A DNA stretch of 64,000 bases, from contig CM060831.1 in assembly GCA_030762175.1 (NCBI GenBank), positions 137,528,501 to 137,592,500 on the forward strand. Reading direction: 5' to 3'. The DNA comes from Metallyticus violacea (Eukaryota; Arthropoda; Insecta; Mantodea; Metallyticidae). Made by a program: the position numbers and the translations under genes. Within the stretch, counting starts at the first letter, position 1; each line of letters opens with the position of its first letter. Positions 1-12,019 of the stretch are shown piece by piece. The notes under the pieces were generated by a model. That model saw only the letters and a list, made by a program, of their open reading frames with translations, did no database searches and was not told where the DNA came from.

Positions 1-904
1 CAATTCAAGAAGGAAAATCATTGTGGTTGATCATTTAAAAAGAATGATGACGGATATAATATCAAATAAAGGGAAAGCAAGGTAATAATGGATAGATCCT
101 GTGGGAAGATGCATTGCTAACAAAAGATAAACTGAACAATAAAAAGACAGATACTTAAAAATAAATACATAATGAAATGAAGAAAAATTACGTTATGTAG
201 AAAAGTATTACATTTAAAATATTCTCAATGCCATAACGACATTCATTATTTAATAACTATTTAAGTGCCATATATTTACAATATATTCTATTTCAACATT
301 CTGTCATGTACAGTATATATTTTATTTATTTATTTCTATAGAACTACAGGTAGAGTTATACAAGTATTGACCACTTGCGCGGCAAACTGTTCACTGCCGA
401 TCGTGCAGCTCAAATAAAATGTTTCCTTAACTATACATAGAGTCCTCATTCTGCTACTAATCGCAATTGGAAATTGATTTTGTTGGTGGAAAGCTACCGA
501 CGAGGGAAATCATGTCGTGGTCATAACTTATAGCGCGCATTTTTTGTTTCTTTCATAATATATAATAATTAATATTATACTCACCATCATAGTACATGCT
601 CGAAGTGTCTACCCTCTGCTGTGAGACAAACCCGAGTCGTTTTCAAAAGAAGTTGATGCACTCGACACTATTCATCCTGCCGAACGTTGTAAATTTCCCC
701 CGGATATTTTGTTTTAGCGCCTCCACGGGTTTTATCTCAAGTACACTGACGCTCATGGTATTGGCGATATGATATTATATCGTTTTCGAAGACTTCAAGA
801 TACTTGGCGTTGAGTAGAGCTTTTCTTCTGAGATTAATTCTTTTAAAAACATCTGACGTGTACGCATATATTGCTGATTCCTAAGAGCATTTCTGATTTT
901 CATA
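1..904. other. Gene-free AT-rich stretch
   Basis: No frame on either strand shows a recognisable protein, and the open frames are 60 codons or so, as expected in AT-rich DNA. The part from about 713 has a weak resemblance to the body of SINE-B, whose head is annotated next, but it is too diverged to support. Confidence 0.6.
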
Positions 905-968
905 TATACATCACAATCCCAGACCTCTCGTTCACTAGTCCATGCCTTAATGACATCGATCATCCATG
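905..968 (-). mobile_element. SINE-B head fragment (diverged)
   Basis: Read on the minus strand this matches the tRNA-like head of the SINE-B copies at 18364-18647, 23461-23735 and 61808-62057. Shared blocks on the plus strand are CCCAGACCT, a CTCACTAGTCC-like run and GCCTTAACGAC, here with several substitutions (ATGCCTTAATGACATCG). Only the head is clear; the body is missing or too decayed. It is most likely an old truncated insertion. Confidence 0.5.
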
Positions 969-2760
969 GCGGCGAAGAATGGCCTCAATTCAAATAAAAT
1001 AATAAATCGAAAATGCACTAAAAGGAAAACGTGATCTAAAATGTATAGTTTATGGAAAGCATACACAAACAAGTTGAATGAGATTATGATTACAGAGCAA
1101 TATTATTAGTATTTGTTTACAATCAATGCCTTTTGTTTTCGAAGCGAAGTCCTCTTAAGTCCTATTTCAAGTCATTAACGAGTTCGTTGGTAATACTAAA
1201 GAACGCTAATATACAGTAGTCATTTTATATGGATGAAGATTCAGCAGCTGAGTGGCTTTATACGCACTGCCGATGGATACACCAACTTGCTGGGTTAATG
1301 GTATTAAAGAATTTCCAGAAGTTTCTAATCTATAGCCGAGCTAATAAAGTTAAAATTCAATTTATTGCTCTGATTTCTTGTCAATTAAAACGCCTTGGGT
1401 TCGAATTTCGTTCACCAATCTGAATTTGATTTCCTACTGGAAATGTTACTCCTGGAGATTTAGCATGAAATTCTCTCCCACAATATCTGTAAGTACTTTT
1501 TTCTTTTACACATTACAATAATAAATAAATTTTCTACCATACTCCACACATAGTAGAAAGTCTAACATGCATTTCTACAGAAATGGCAACAGTTAGCGCG
1601 ATAAACACGACTGAGCAAGCTCAATTGTCTGCAACAATGAAATTTATACTTTAGTATTCTGGGAATTGCACGTTTCAGTGCGCTAAAACTAAAAATATTG
1701 CCTTCCTCTCGTACAAAATTATCTTTCTCGCACTCGTTTTGAAATTCCTGATTCGGCTAACGCCTTATTCGTAAGTCTCTCTCGTACGGAAAAGCATTAC
1801 TTTTCATACTAGACACGAAAAGAATTATTTCCCACCTATAAGTTTTTACATAATATTACAGAGATTATACTTTTATCCCAAAACAATGAAAATTCTATTA
1901 ATACTTCGATTGCAAGGATTAGATTGTTAGGGACAAGGACAAATTTTTCGGTACTTCCGTTTTACTCAAGAGCTAGCCGTTATGCCTACTCCTCCAGCGA
2001 CTTTCGGGAGGAAGAGATGAGTGAGGGAGAACAGGGCGGCCAGGACTACAGGCTGTGAGGTACAGACGTAATCGTGAATTTTATGTTGTTTCCAGATAGA
2101 ACACGCCGAAGCCAGCGGAGGCCCACCCCTCCCCCTACATGGATTTTAGATTCTCAGAAGAGCCGCTTTTATAACAAACACCTTTCTAAAGTGCAAGCCA
2201 CCGTCACACCGCAGCATTCCATCTCGCCCGACACTTTCGGCTCTGTAACAGAACCAACGGAATGAAATGATATGAAATGGAATTGTGGAAAATTCGAGGA
2301 AAGTAAAAACTCATTCCAGTTATCGCCTAAGCGACTAGGGAAAACTACGAAAAACTGAATGGCCGATTCCAAAGGATTTGAGACAGTTCCAGCTTGACCG
2401 CCTGAGTCGCTCCACTCGGTAACTAAATTTTAATGTTGGGAATAAATAAACAATGCTATATTTACTATTTTATAGAAAATATAAACTGGACTTATGTGAG
2501 AGTGTCATTTTTCAATCTCTTTTCTTGATGTGTTACGTATACACAATAATAGTCTAGGAGGCAGTGCGGAAGTAATTCTACCTAACCAGTTTCGAGAAAC
2601 ATGTGTATATCGAACAGACATATAAAAGTCGATATATTGGTAAAACAATTTCACGTCGAGATGATAAAACTGTGATAACAAGTCTAGGTATAATATAATC
2701 ATGAAAAAAGCTCAATTAGTTGGATGTTAAACACAGATCATTTCTGAGTGAAAAAGTAAT
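969..2760. other. Gene-free stretch, nothing recognised
   Basis: Short open frames around 1229-1423, 2074-2265 and 2169-2372 have low-complexity or random-looking translations and no detectable family motif. There is no clear repeat, tRNA or promoter signal. Confidence 0.55.
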
Positions 2761-2763
2761 GTA

Positions 2764-3507
2764 CCGGGCTTTCAGAAAATGTCCTCACCGCTAGCAAAGA
2801 GTTTTGCATCTCGGCCAAGGCTGACTTCCTTATTCACTCACGGCCGCCTGCTTGTCTTTGAACTTCTGAGCAGCCACCAATCTACATTCGTTCGCAAAAC
2901 TTTATAGTGTTGTATTTATAGGTAAATGTTAGTATAAATAAGATTCGGTTCGTCGCGTTGAGGAATTTACTCGGCAGTTACATGGGCAATTTCCTCCACC
3001 CAGAAGTGCAATTGGCAATATTGTGAATAAATTTTATACTACTGATTCAGTACAAAACAAAAAACATGCGCGAAGACGTACAGTTTTAACAGCAGAAAAA
3101 TTAGACGAAAATGACTTAAACCTTGAACGTTTGCCAACAAAAATACAACCAAATTTGACACCAGTTGGGGTTTCTATGTCTTCTGCACATAGAAACAAAA
3201 CTTTTAAAACTCAAACCTTACAAATGTACACATATCCATTGTGTACGATAAGTTGGGTGGTTTCGTTCATCAGTGACTGAAGAAGACCCACAGCTTGTAT
3301 TAAGAAGAGGTGTGGTTTCACATTATTGGTCGTATGAACACTCACAGCACTAGCTATTGGTGTTCTGAAAATTCAAATTATGATAGGAAAATTGGAATTT
3401 CGTGGTTAATTAGCGCAAGATGCATAAGACGTGTTCGGCCGTGGCATATCCATCTGTCGAAACGCAAAACCTCGTGCAAGCGGTAAGAAAATATTCTGGA
3501 AGCCCTG
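2764..3507 (+). mobile_element. Decayed Tc1/mariner-like transposon with TIRs and TA flanks
   Basis: The ends are inverted repeats: CCGGGCTTTCAGAAAAT at the left and the complement of CAGGGCTTCCAGAATAT at the right (14 of 17 identical). TA dinucleotides sit just outside at 2762-2763 and 3508-3509, the target duplication of Tc1/mariner-type elements. Inside, about 2941-3280 translates to an N-terminal helix-turn-helix like that of insect DUF4817-type transposases (VRRVEEFTRQ, IGNIVNKFYTTDSVQNKK). About 3330-3450 in another frame gives NTHSTSYWCSENSNYD then ISARCIRR, matching the NSQN-YWSSENPH and ISARRI blocks of that family. Most of the catalytic core is deleted and the frame is broken, so it cannot be autonomous. 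The family assignment is from remembered motif similarity. Confidence 0.72.
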
Positions 3508-3512
3508 TATAC

Positions 3513-5728
3513 TGTTTTTGTTACTTAATAGAGTGAGAATTTAATCTTATTCAAATTAAGTGACCTGTCGGATTTCAAAACCTAATTATTTGCTCCAGAA
3601 GGCAGATAAAATACTAAAGTAATACATTTCTTTCTTTAAAAAATGAAGAAAAGGACACAATAAAGATTAATTTGCGTAAACAAAGTTTGTAAGCAGAAAA
3701 TCTTCAAAGCGAAGGTTATGAGAATGAGTGCTCTTTATATTACATTTCATTTGTTTTCTTGGGAGGAAACAATAGTGTGATGCTTCTTTGTTTCATCTTA
3801 ACTTGTATTACAATGAAACGCATTGTCTTTTAAGAGCTAACAGCACAATGATGCTCATATTAGATGAATTTCATGTGATAATAGTCCTTAATGATGTGCA
3901 CTTCAGCAAATGTCGTCACGGTGCCAGTCTCAACCAACTTTTCCCTCGTAACCTGACGTTCTCTGCGGGGAGAGACTTTCCAATGTCGACCTTTTCTTTT
4001 TGCTTTTCTTGGTGGAGCCAGACGGGTAGACACACTGGAACCGGACTTCATTTGTCTTAGATTTCATGACAGCCACTAAAAAGGCCATAAAATGCACAGT
4101 ACCGAAAATAAAGTAGAAAATGCAGCTATAATGATGTTTTGTGAACTGGTGCGATTTTTCTGGCACAAGAGAGATGACGATAAAAAGATGGGTGGGTGGA
4201 TTAACGGAAAAAATAATAATGATCAGAAGTTAAATACTGCTTTAAACAACTCTTCAAAGGTGACTGATAGTAATCTGTCAAGCTTGTGAGTGGGGAAGGG
4301 TGAGGTAGAGAGATAAAACAATCTATAAAAAATAAATAAATAAAAAAACTCTGATTCGTTTGAAGGAGAATACATATATAAGGAATAACCAACTTGTTCA
4401 TTTTTCTCTGAAAACATGAATGTATTTATATTTTTGAATATGTTGCAAATCTATAATTTCCAATAATGATAAAGAAATATTTTTATATTATTAAAGGGAG
4501 AATAAAAAATAACCACATTTAGATGAATAACAATACGAAAAAACATCGTCCTGCAAAATGATATTAAATAGAAAAGGAGTTTCTTTTTTGACAAAATAAT
4601 TTAATGTAGTGGAAAACCAAGATTGATATAAACATCACAAAGTTTATCCTAATTTAAATAGAAACTGTCCTATGAATTAAATTACGATCAAAGTAAAAAT
4701 CATTAGGAAAAATGTAATACCATTTCTTCTAACGAAAAAGAAACACCGAAACTTTTTTTTAAATCAATACCAGGTTTACCAAAAATCGTGATCTATGATC
4801 TTGTGTAGTCTCTTCGAAAATGACGCGATAAGACCTCCGCGCATATTGAGATATTCTTATATTTCTTGGAATGGCTTCTTCTTACGAAATTTTGAAACCT
4901 CAAATTCACTTTTTACGATAGGTCGTGATAAATGGATCAAAACATCAAATCCTCTTTTTCTTTATCTTAATTCATAGAATGTTGATTCATCGGTTGTAAT
5001 TGCGATGTCGGAAATATAAAGACTGCATTCCCACGTCCCCAAAATAAATTCGTTCATTGTATGGGATGAGTGATATACAACAGCAGTAGCTTTGTGTCAC
5101 GCCCCGTGCAATGCTGACTTAGCGCGGAAGCTGCCTACCCTAGTTGTAAACCACAAGAAATGCTTACTAACTATTCGTACTCTGCAAGGAAGAGTTAAAT
5201 TTGTAATGTGGTACGTCTACCCCTTTTAATGCCGGCATTCCTCTCTCCACCATAGTACAAAAAAGGATCAAGAATAGCATTTCTGTCATTCTCCACCCCT
5301 TCTATCGTAAGTAATAATTATTCAATGTACTGTGTGCTGAAATTTTTCAAAATTCTATAAAATGTATGATGATGGTGTGATATGATATTAACAACAATTC
5401 ATTTGTTTGATCAATATTGTAGTCCTGCGTGTTGGAGGCAGAAATCGTATAACCCACTTTTAGTCGCTGGCTACATTTTTCTAGTGATAATGGGATGGAA
5501 TAGTTGGCGAAATGATAGATATAAGTGGAGTATCGGCAGAAAACTTGCTCAGATGCCTCTTTGATCGCCATAAATTTCATATTTCATTCTGGGAATCGAA
5601 CAGAAGACAATGGTTCTATTTCTCTGTCATAGAGCTCATGTATAAACAAAGGAGATGTTCGCATGAAGGAGAAACATTGGAAGAATGGTGAAAAAAGTGA
5701 AAACTATACCGAGACACAAAAGTTATGT
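3513..5728. other. Gene-free stretch, nothing recognised
   Basis: Overlapping open frames of 60-90 codons at 3788-4166 on both strands show no family motif, and their overlap argues for chance. The rest is AT-rich with no repeat shared with other parts of the window. Confidence 0.5.
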
Positions 5729-6014
5729 GGTCCTGATGATCTAGTGATAACCACACTTCCTCGTAGATCCAAGATCGCGGGTTCATTCCCGGCCAGGTTC
5801 GGTGCATTTTTTCGGGCGTAAAAATCCTAAGTATGATTTCCCTCGGAAGGGTGGTAAAGCCGTGGGCCCCGTGTCGTAGAATAACGGTACGGTAAAGAAT
5901 CTCAAGCCTAAAAGAAGAGACCTCTGAGCAAAATTTATCGGCCGTTTCATGCCCTGAATTGAATGGAACGCTAATGACCTGAGATGTTAAAGAACGTACA
6001 CATAAATAAATAAA
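5729..6014 (+). mobile_element. SINE-A copy 1, full length
   Basis: A tRNA-derived short interspersed element. The head starts GGTCCTGATGATCTAGTGAT (A-box region) and carries the B-box GGGTTCATTCCCG. The body has TTTTTTCGGGCGTAAAAATCC, the stem-loop region TTTCCCTCGGAAGG, CAAGCCTAAAAGAAGAG and TGAATTGAATGGAACGC, and it ends in TAAATAAATAAA. It is somewhat diverged from the other copies. A minus-strand frame of about 180 codons crosses it; this is the antisense frame shared by several copies and not a gene. Confidence 0.93.
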
Positions 6015-6465
6015 GGTTATGAGAGAATAAAAACCAATAAAGAGTGATTTTGGTGCAAAAAGATGCCCTGACCTGAATATTGTAAAGCTTTTAGTAATAC
6101 CAATTTTTTGTAAAGTGAAGAAAAGGTAAAAAGGTGAAAGGTTTAATCCAGAGGGCATTCATTAACGGAAAGCTTTTAAGATTCGTTAACAATATTTTGG
6201 TAATTATCCTTTTTAAATGCTTGCTTTTTAGATACCCAAAGTCGCATCTAGCACTTAATTTAAGAAGTCACAACTTTGATATAATATGAAGCACAAGTCT
6301 TTTCACAATAACATGAAACTTTCCGCGAACTTCAATTTAAGTGATTCTAAATTAATTTTCAGAAAAGTGAATTTTTTTTTTAAATTAGTAACAAAATCAA
6401 CATGCTATAACGCAGTGCACAATATACAACGTACACATTCCTATTCTTATTGAATATATCGAGTA

Positions 6466-6672
6466 ATTAGGGTGATTATTTCATGAAAAAATTAAAATAA
6501 AATAATATGTTCTTAAATTTGTAACAAAATATTAATAATTGTATAAAATCTTTAAACTATCATTTATGAACATCTACCTATTCAGAAATTGTGAGTATAG
6601 AATAAACGAAGGTCGATTACTACATTCGATTTACTCACTAATACCAGCTGAGAAAAACAAAACAGAGATTCA
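6466..6672 (+). repeat. Dispersed repeat family D, copy 1
   Basis: Resembles 12020-12222 along about 200 bp in the same orientation. Shared blocks are GATTATTTCATGAA, an ATTCAGAAA..GTGAG motif, a GTCGATTACTAC-like run, and TTTACTCACTAATACCAGCTGAG against TTTTCTAATACTAATTGAG. Divergence is high with several indels. No coding content or terminal repeat was seen, so the class is unknown. Confidence 0.5.
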
Positions 6673-7069
6673 ACAATGTCAATCGTATGTGCTGGGCTTT
6701 TCTTTAATCATTATAGGAGTACATTTTCATGTTCTTAATTCATTTATTTAAAAGAATAATATAAACAATATCGAATTGAACTGAATTTATTTACCATTAA
6801 TATCTCTACATAAACAGTCAACAAGTTTCAATTGTTTGATCCACCGTACTTTGGTCTTCGGCTCATCAATATTAATCACTGGAATTTTCCGAGACTCAGG
6901 TTGGCTACATACAATGTCCATAATTCTATAAAAACACAAACAAAAACTATTATTTACCAATTTTACAGTAAACATTTATGAATATTTAACAAACTAACAC
7001 ACTTAAACTAATATTAATAAATCTAACATTCATTTATATTAGTTATCTGTATAATGAAACCACCCACTT

Positions 7070-7440
7070 CTTGTATTTCCCTTGTTAGCACTATTCTATC
7101 AACCATACCCCAATTCTCTCATTCTTCTTAACTGTTCTAATCCACTTCTCCCTTACTTTTCCTAAATACTCTCCCATTATTTTATTTCTCTTTGTCACCA
7201 TATCAGTCAACATTCTACGTGCTATATTTTCTATAATTTATTCCATTTTCCTTCCCATGCATCCTCTGTCCATCTCTTTACCCCTTCACACTCTAATAAA
7301 TAATGAAATATTCACTCAAGTCCTCTATACCCTTCCCTTTTTCTCCTCTGAGACCCTTTAAAACAATGCCTCACATCCAGGCCAATCCTTCTCTCCCAAA
7401 TTTATCACGCATATTTCTCTCTCCCAAATTCCTTTTTAAC
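7070..7440 (-). other. Strongly pyrimidine-biased tract, possible decayed LINE ORF
   Basis: The plus strand is markedly C/T-rich for about 370 bp without being a simple repeat. On the minus strand it is A/G-rich and translates in short runs to Glu/Lys/Arg/Gly-rich peptide, as in the N-terminal ORFs of some non-LTR retrotransposons. Stops interrupt every frame and no diagnostic motif was found. The LINE idea is an inference from composition only. Confidence 0.25.
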
Positions 7441-8494
7441 GATTTTGAATAACTGTTCAATTATTTAATATATATGCAACTATATAGTTTAAAATGTGTA
7501 ATTGTTGAACATAAATAATATTGCTCATTATTATTTTTATTTCTACACATTAATTCATTGAGTAGTCATTAAAAATGCAATTATCCTATCTGAATATATT
7601 TTCTTTACATACAATGGTCAAGTGGAAGAAAATTTCGCAATTTGTTTAGTATTGCCAAATGTTCTTTATTAATCTGTAGGTACGGTTTAAGATCAGATAC
7701 ATTGGTGTATCCCGTGAATTTCTTAAGTTCTTGTTCCTGGATTCCAGTTTGTGCCAATTATTTTTCTCAGTTTACCATTTGTGGTATGATTGTTGCGATT
7801 GATCGATTCTTGCTCACGGATTTGAGGGAAAACAGATGTGTTGAGTCTGAGAAGACAAATGCACGTCCAGATAATAAAATAATTACGGTAAAAATTACGA
7901 TAAACTTAGTGGTATAGGGCTGTGAATATATAATGATGTCACACAGGTGAAAGTCAGCAAACTTTAGCAGAGTTTCACCTTGAATCTTTAACGAGTAAGT
8001 GGTAAACAAAGACAAATGCAAAAGAACAAATAACAGCAATTCACAATATATACAGGTGATATTTCGCGAGATCGAATCCTGAGTGCGCGTGTCACGAAAT
8101 TGAGCCTAATATCTGTATTCTCCTACATGTGCCTTTACATAATTGAATACAAACCAAAAACATTCATCGATATATTTTCAATAAATTTAACAGTTATTAG
8201 GCTATCGGAATGTTAGTAATAATCATATGTAACCATTTCGGTATAGTTATTTGACACTAAAGTTTAGGTCACCAGATTGGTGGCAGTTGGCAGTTGGCAC
8301 TCCCGATCCTATGCATTAAAGCGGGCGATAATCTTCTAGTTGCGCAAGTTGTGACAATAATACAAATTTTCATGTTGAAACAAAATTCTATAAATAATTC
8401 TGACCAAATTTCCCACTACTGGAAAATCTAAAAGCATGAAAATTGTTCCGCCGAAATATAATTAGTACTGATACTATAAAAAATCCCGTGATCC
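7441..8494. other. Gene-free stretch, nothing recognised
   Basis: Two opposed open frames of about 90 codons (7642-7917 and 7767-8039) overlap each other and have no family motif. A short direct duplication (GGCAGTTGGCAGTTGGCA) occurs near 8282. Confidence 0.5.
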
Positions 8495-8686
8495 TTTCTT
8501 CTTCTTCTTCTTCTTCTTCTTCTTCTTCTTCTTCTTCTTCTTCTTCTTCTTCTCCTCCTCCTCCTCCTCCTCCTTCTTCTCCTTCTCCTCCTTCTCCTCC
8601 TCCTCCTTCTTCTTCTTCTTCTTCTCCTCCTCCTCCTTCTTCTTCTTATTCTCCTCCTCCTTCTCCTCCTCCTCCTCCGCCTTCAA

Positions 8687-8750
<64 letters not shown>
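8495..8750 (+). repeat. Compound microsatellite (TTC)n-(CTC)n-(TTA)n
   Basis: About 255 bp of trinucleotide repeats: pure TTC first, then interspersed CTC/CTT blocks, then pure ATT/TTA. Open frames through it encode only poly-Ser/Pro/Leu or, on the reverse, poly-Glu/Lys; these are not proteins. The array ends exactly where the SINE-A copy at 8751 begins inside its tRNA-like head. Confidence 0.97.
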
Positions 8751-9013
8751 GCCTCCTAAACCCAAGGTCGCGGGTTCAATTCCATGGATGGATTTTTTTC
8801 GGGCGTAAAAATCCTAAGTAGGACTTCCTTCGGAAGGGAAGTAAAGCCGGGGTCGCATGTCGTCGTACATTATCGGCATGTACTAGAACCTCAAGCCTGA
8901 AAAAAGAAGCCTCTGAATAAAAAATTTCCGCCGTTTCACGTCCTGAATTGAAAGGGACACTGATGACCTGAGATATTAAAGGGCGTCCGTAAATAAACCG
9001 AATCAACAACAAA
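8751..9013 (+). mobile_element. SINE-A copy 2, 5' end replaced by microsatellite
   Basis: Begins at GCCTCCTAAACCCAAGG, in the anticodon region of the tRNA-like head, then GGGTTCAATTCC (B-box), CGGGCGTAAAAATCCTAAG, CTTCCTTCGGAAGGGAAG, CAAGCCTGAAA and the tail AAATAAACCGAATCAACAAC. The first 30 or so bases with the A-box are absent and abut (TTA)n. The internal promoter is therefore incomplete. Confidence 0.93.
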
Positions 9014-10026
9014 AGACTACCTTAGGCTGCTTTATGTTGTAAAATGAATTCAGAAAAATGAACAAATCCAGGTAGTATTTGTGCAGTGAAATTTGCTTTT
9101 GGATAATTGCTTATTTTATATAGTACTTTTGTAGAACATTTTTTACGATATTCTTCTCTCCTTCTATTTTACTTGATTAACGAGTATCTGGTATCATATG
9201 GTAAAGCTGCCATAAAGCGCGGAAAACAAAATACATTTTTTCAGAGATGTCACTTACGGTAATTATAAAAATAAGCTTCACTCGCTAGCTGCTTAACTAA
9301 CTTTTTTAATTCAGAAAGGTTACAATTTATAAACGTCGCTCTGCTTTCTCAGCTGAACATAAAATAGGAATTTAAGAGAGAAAGAAATAATAGTAATGCT
9401 TAAAAATGCTTGACCATTATTCAAACACCATCAACGAACGTGAAAACCGAAAACCAGATTTATCCTGTTAATTAATGTGTTGTTTTATACAATTGCCTTT
9501 TATTTCAATATCAGACCCCGGGATTTCATATTATATTTTGAAAATAAAAAGTGCATTGCATTAAACTTTTAATTAACGAATCCTTAACTTCCACATTTAC
9601 AATTGATTGACGGCATCTAATGGATTCATTGAAAACTACACTCAACTTGAACCCAACTTTTAGGAACAGCAATATCAAAGTTGCCGACACAAGCTGTTCT
9701 TTCTGTATATACTGTGGCAAATCCGTCCAGATTATCACTAAGGGCTGTACACGTTCGAAGATGAGGGGGATGTCTAATAAATAAAATATTCATTTGATTT
9801 GGAATCATATTAAAACTGTTAAGAACAGGGAGATAAGTGTCATAGTACATCAATGAGGAAAAGATACACTTAAACTATCATACAAAACAAGATATATTTC
9901 TGACCGCTATGTCCTGAAGGAAAACTTGCATCTGGGAAGGAGAACGGAAGTGTAAAGCACGCTCTAGAAAGCAGACGTACAGACAAAAGATAGCCACAAT
10001 TTGTTTGTATAGATTTTCCCCCTTTC
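9014..10026. other. Gene-free stretch, nothing recognised
   Basis: Minus-strand frames at 9526-9738 and 9626-9853 overlap in different phases. Part of the latter (about 9630-9760) looks compositionally protein-like but matches nothing I recognise. No transposon ends were found. Confidence 0.45.
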
Positions 10027-10298
10027 TTTATTTACGGACGCTCTTTAACATCAGCGTCCCATTCAATTCAGGGCGTGAAACGACCGACATTTTTTGCTCA
10101 GAGGTCTCTCTTTCAGGCTTGATGTTCTTTTTCGTGGCGTAAATGTACAACACGGGATCCACGGCTTTACTTCCGTTCCGATGGAAGGCATACTTAAGAT
10201 TTTTACGCCCGAAAAACCCATCGATCTTGGTCGGGTTTGAACCCGCGTTCCTGGGTCCACGAGGCAAGTATGGTTATCACTGCACCACCAGGAACGAC
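10027..10298 (-). mobile_element. SINE-A copy 3, nearly full length
   Basis: On the plus strand it runs tail to head: TTTATTTACGGACGCTCTTTAACATC, then a 10-base gap in the usual CTCAGGTCATCAGCG block, TTCAGGGCGTGAAACG, CAGAGGTCTC, TTTTTACGCCCG, GGGTTTGAACCCG (B-box) and CACCACCAGGAACGAC (head end). Antisense open frames of 65-80 codons follow from the shared sequence and are not genes. Confidence 0.95.
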
Positions 10299-11783
10299 AT
10301 TGTATGTATACAAACCCCTACACATTATTAATGTAAAATAAAAATTCAATTTTCCCCCTCTTATCCTCCGTTACATATCGTGACGCGTCTCCTATGACGT
10401 CATTTATGTGAGTTTTTCATTGTTTTATTTACTTTTGAGCATTTGAATTCAGCATGAAATAGGCAGTTAAATTCAGTTCATTTAGTTTATACAAAAGAAA
10501 AAAGTGGTTATTAGTAGACCACTTATATTGCGATTTCATACATCAAGGTTATGTAACATTTATTACATACATTATTTGGAAAGCTATGAGGGAAAATCAG
10601 GAGCCGATAGCACGTGAAACAGCCCGTATGTGTGTGAGCCATAAGTATTCTTATTTTTTATTTTTGTAACATGATAACTTGAACGATAAAAAACAAAGTA
10701 AATAGCTAAAGGTAAACTGTGCTCAGTGATATTAGTTAAGACCGGCTTATTTAATAACAAATTACCTTTTGTTTAATCTCAATTTTCATTTTTAACCCTA
10801 TGGACATGAGTACATCACGCTAAAAACAAAAACAGGCACTGGTATACGGGTATCTAATTTTGAATTTCTTTATTTATATACTTCCTTCTTGGCATTCTCT
10901 AACACCACATATACTTCGTTAACTAGTCAACTTTTTTAATACAGAACATTTTTGTAGCGGTCTCTTTGGCCGCACATACACTACAACGTAAGTTTATTCG
11001 ATTGGCAATTTTGTTTTAATATAAATAAATCAGCAGGCTCCATCATCAAAATGTAATATGTAAGCATTAGACCATTCATCCAAAACTATGAACAAATTAT
11101 CTAGAAACTGTAAGAGATATAAAAAGATCATCTTCAGCAATAGCATGAGAGCTGATAATTTTTCGGTAATTTAATTGGGGTTAACGAATGTTTATTGTCA
11201 TGAGTTTGAAAGCTAAATTAATTTACGTAAGAAATTTTAGAGGCAAGAGTAAGATAATTGCAAAACGAGAACGATGTCCCATTTGTGTGTGTGCTTTTAG
11301 TACAACCATTGACGTGATTTGACTTACTGCTTGATCTTTCTGAAATCATAGCTTTTATTCCAAGCAGAATCACATGGAAATCTAAATTGATTAAAATATA
11401 ACTGAATAGTATTATAACAATTAGCATTTAGTAATATTTTTGTATCAATTACGGCATATTTTGTGTTGTGAGGAGAATTTACGAAAAAAAAAAAATGAAC
11501 ATTTGAGGTTGTAATAACAGTTCATACTAAACGTATTTATTTTATCAGTAAATTTAAAGTTAAGTTACAATTTTACTCTTTGTTTATATTTAAATCAAGT
11601 TATTTAATGCATGAGAATAGATTTCCTGGATCCTTAGTAGAACCGAAGCAGAGATTATAGGAATAAAAAATGAAAGTAGGAGAAAAATCAGTTATTAGTT
11701 CTTGAGCACCATGCTTTAAAACTATTGATAATGTTTTTAATTCTGATAGTGAATGAGACCGCTGAAAGGAGCCCCTTTGCAAT
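10299..11783. other. Gene-free stretch, nothing recognised
   Basis: AT-rich sequence with only short chance frames. A palindromic CRE-type octamer TGACGTCA occurs at 10395-10402, but nothing around it forms a promoter I can support. Confidence 0.5.
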
Positions 11784-11972
11784 CATCACAAGTAACATTA
11801 AGGGTCTGAGAGTGAGAGAATTTATCTGGAAAGCCCAGACCCTCGAGTGATATTTATTAGGACTATTTCACGAATAAATAAGAATTTAAATATAATTCCT
11901 CTAAACTTGGCTTTCAAAATTGTAATAATTGTATATTTGAGCTTAACTTTTCAAGCAATCTTGCGACAGAAG
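11784..11972 (+). repeat. Dispersed repeat family C, copy 1
   Basis: Closely matches the reverse complement of 38871-39085. Shared blocks include CATCTGGAAAG-type and CAGACCCTCGAGTGATAT, TTATTAGGACTATTTCACGAA, AATTTAAATATAATTCCTC and TAAACTTGGCTT. It contains AGGGTCTG and CAGACCCT as an inverted pair about 50 bp apart. No coding potential; probably a nonautonomous mobile element of unknown class. Confidence 0.72.
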
Positions 11973-12019
11973 AATGCCCATAGTCAGTAATGCCAATGGA
12001 GAAGAGCAAAATACGGGTT

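Noticed and set aside
3788..4166. Four overlapping frames of 63-90 codons
   Set aside because: Mutually exclusive on both strands, several lacking an ATG, no family match.
5616..6158. 180-codon minus-strand open frame
   Set aside because: It runs through SINE-A copy 1 in antisense; the same peptide recurs at other SINE-A copies.
8443..8808. Plus-strand frame rich in Ser, Pro and Leu
   Set aside because: Pure trinucleotide microsatellite translation running into a SINE.
10395..10402. CRE octamer TGACGTCA as a regulatory site (also 50565-50572)
   Set aside because: Isolated octamers without promoter context are expected by chance at this scale.
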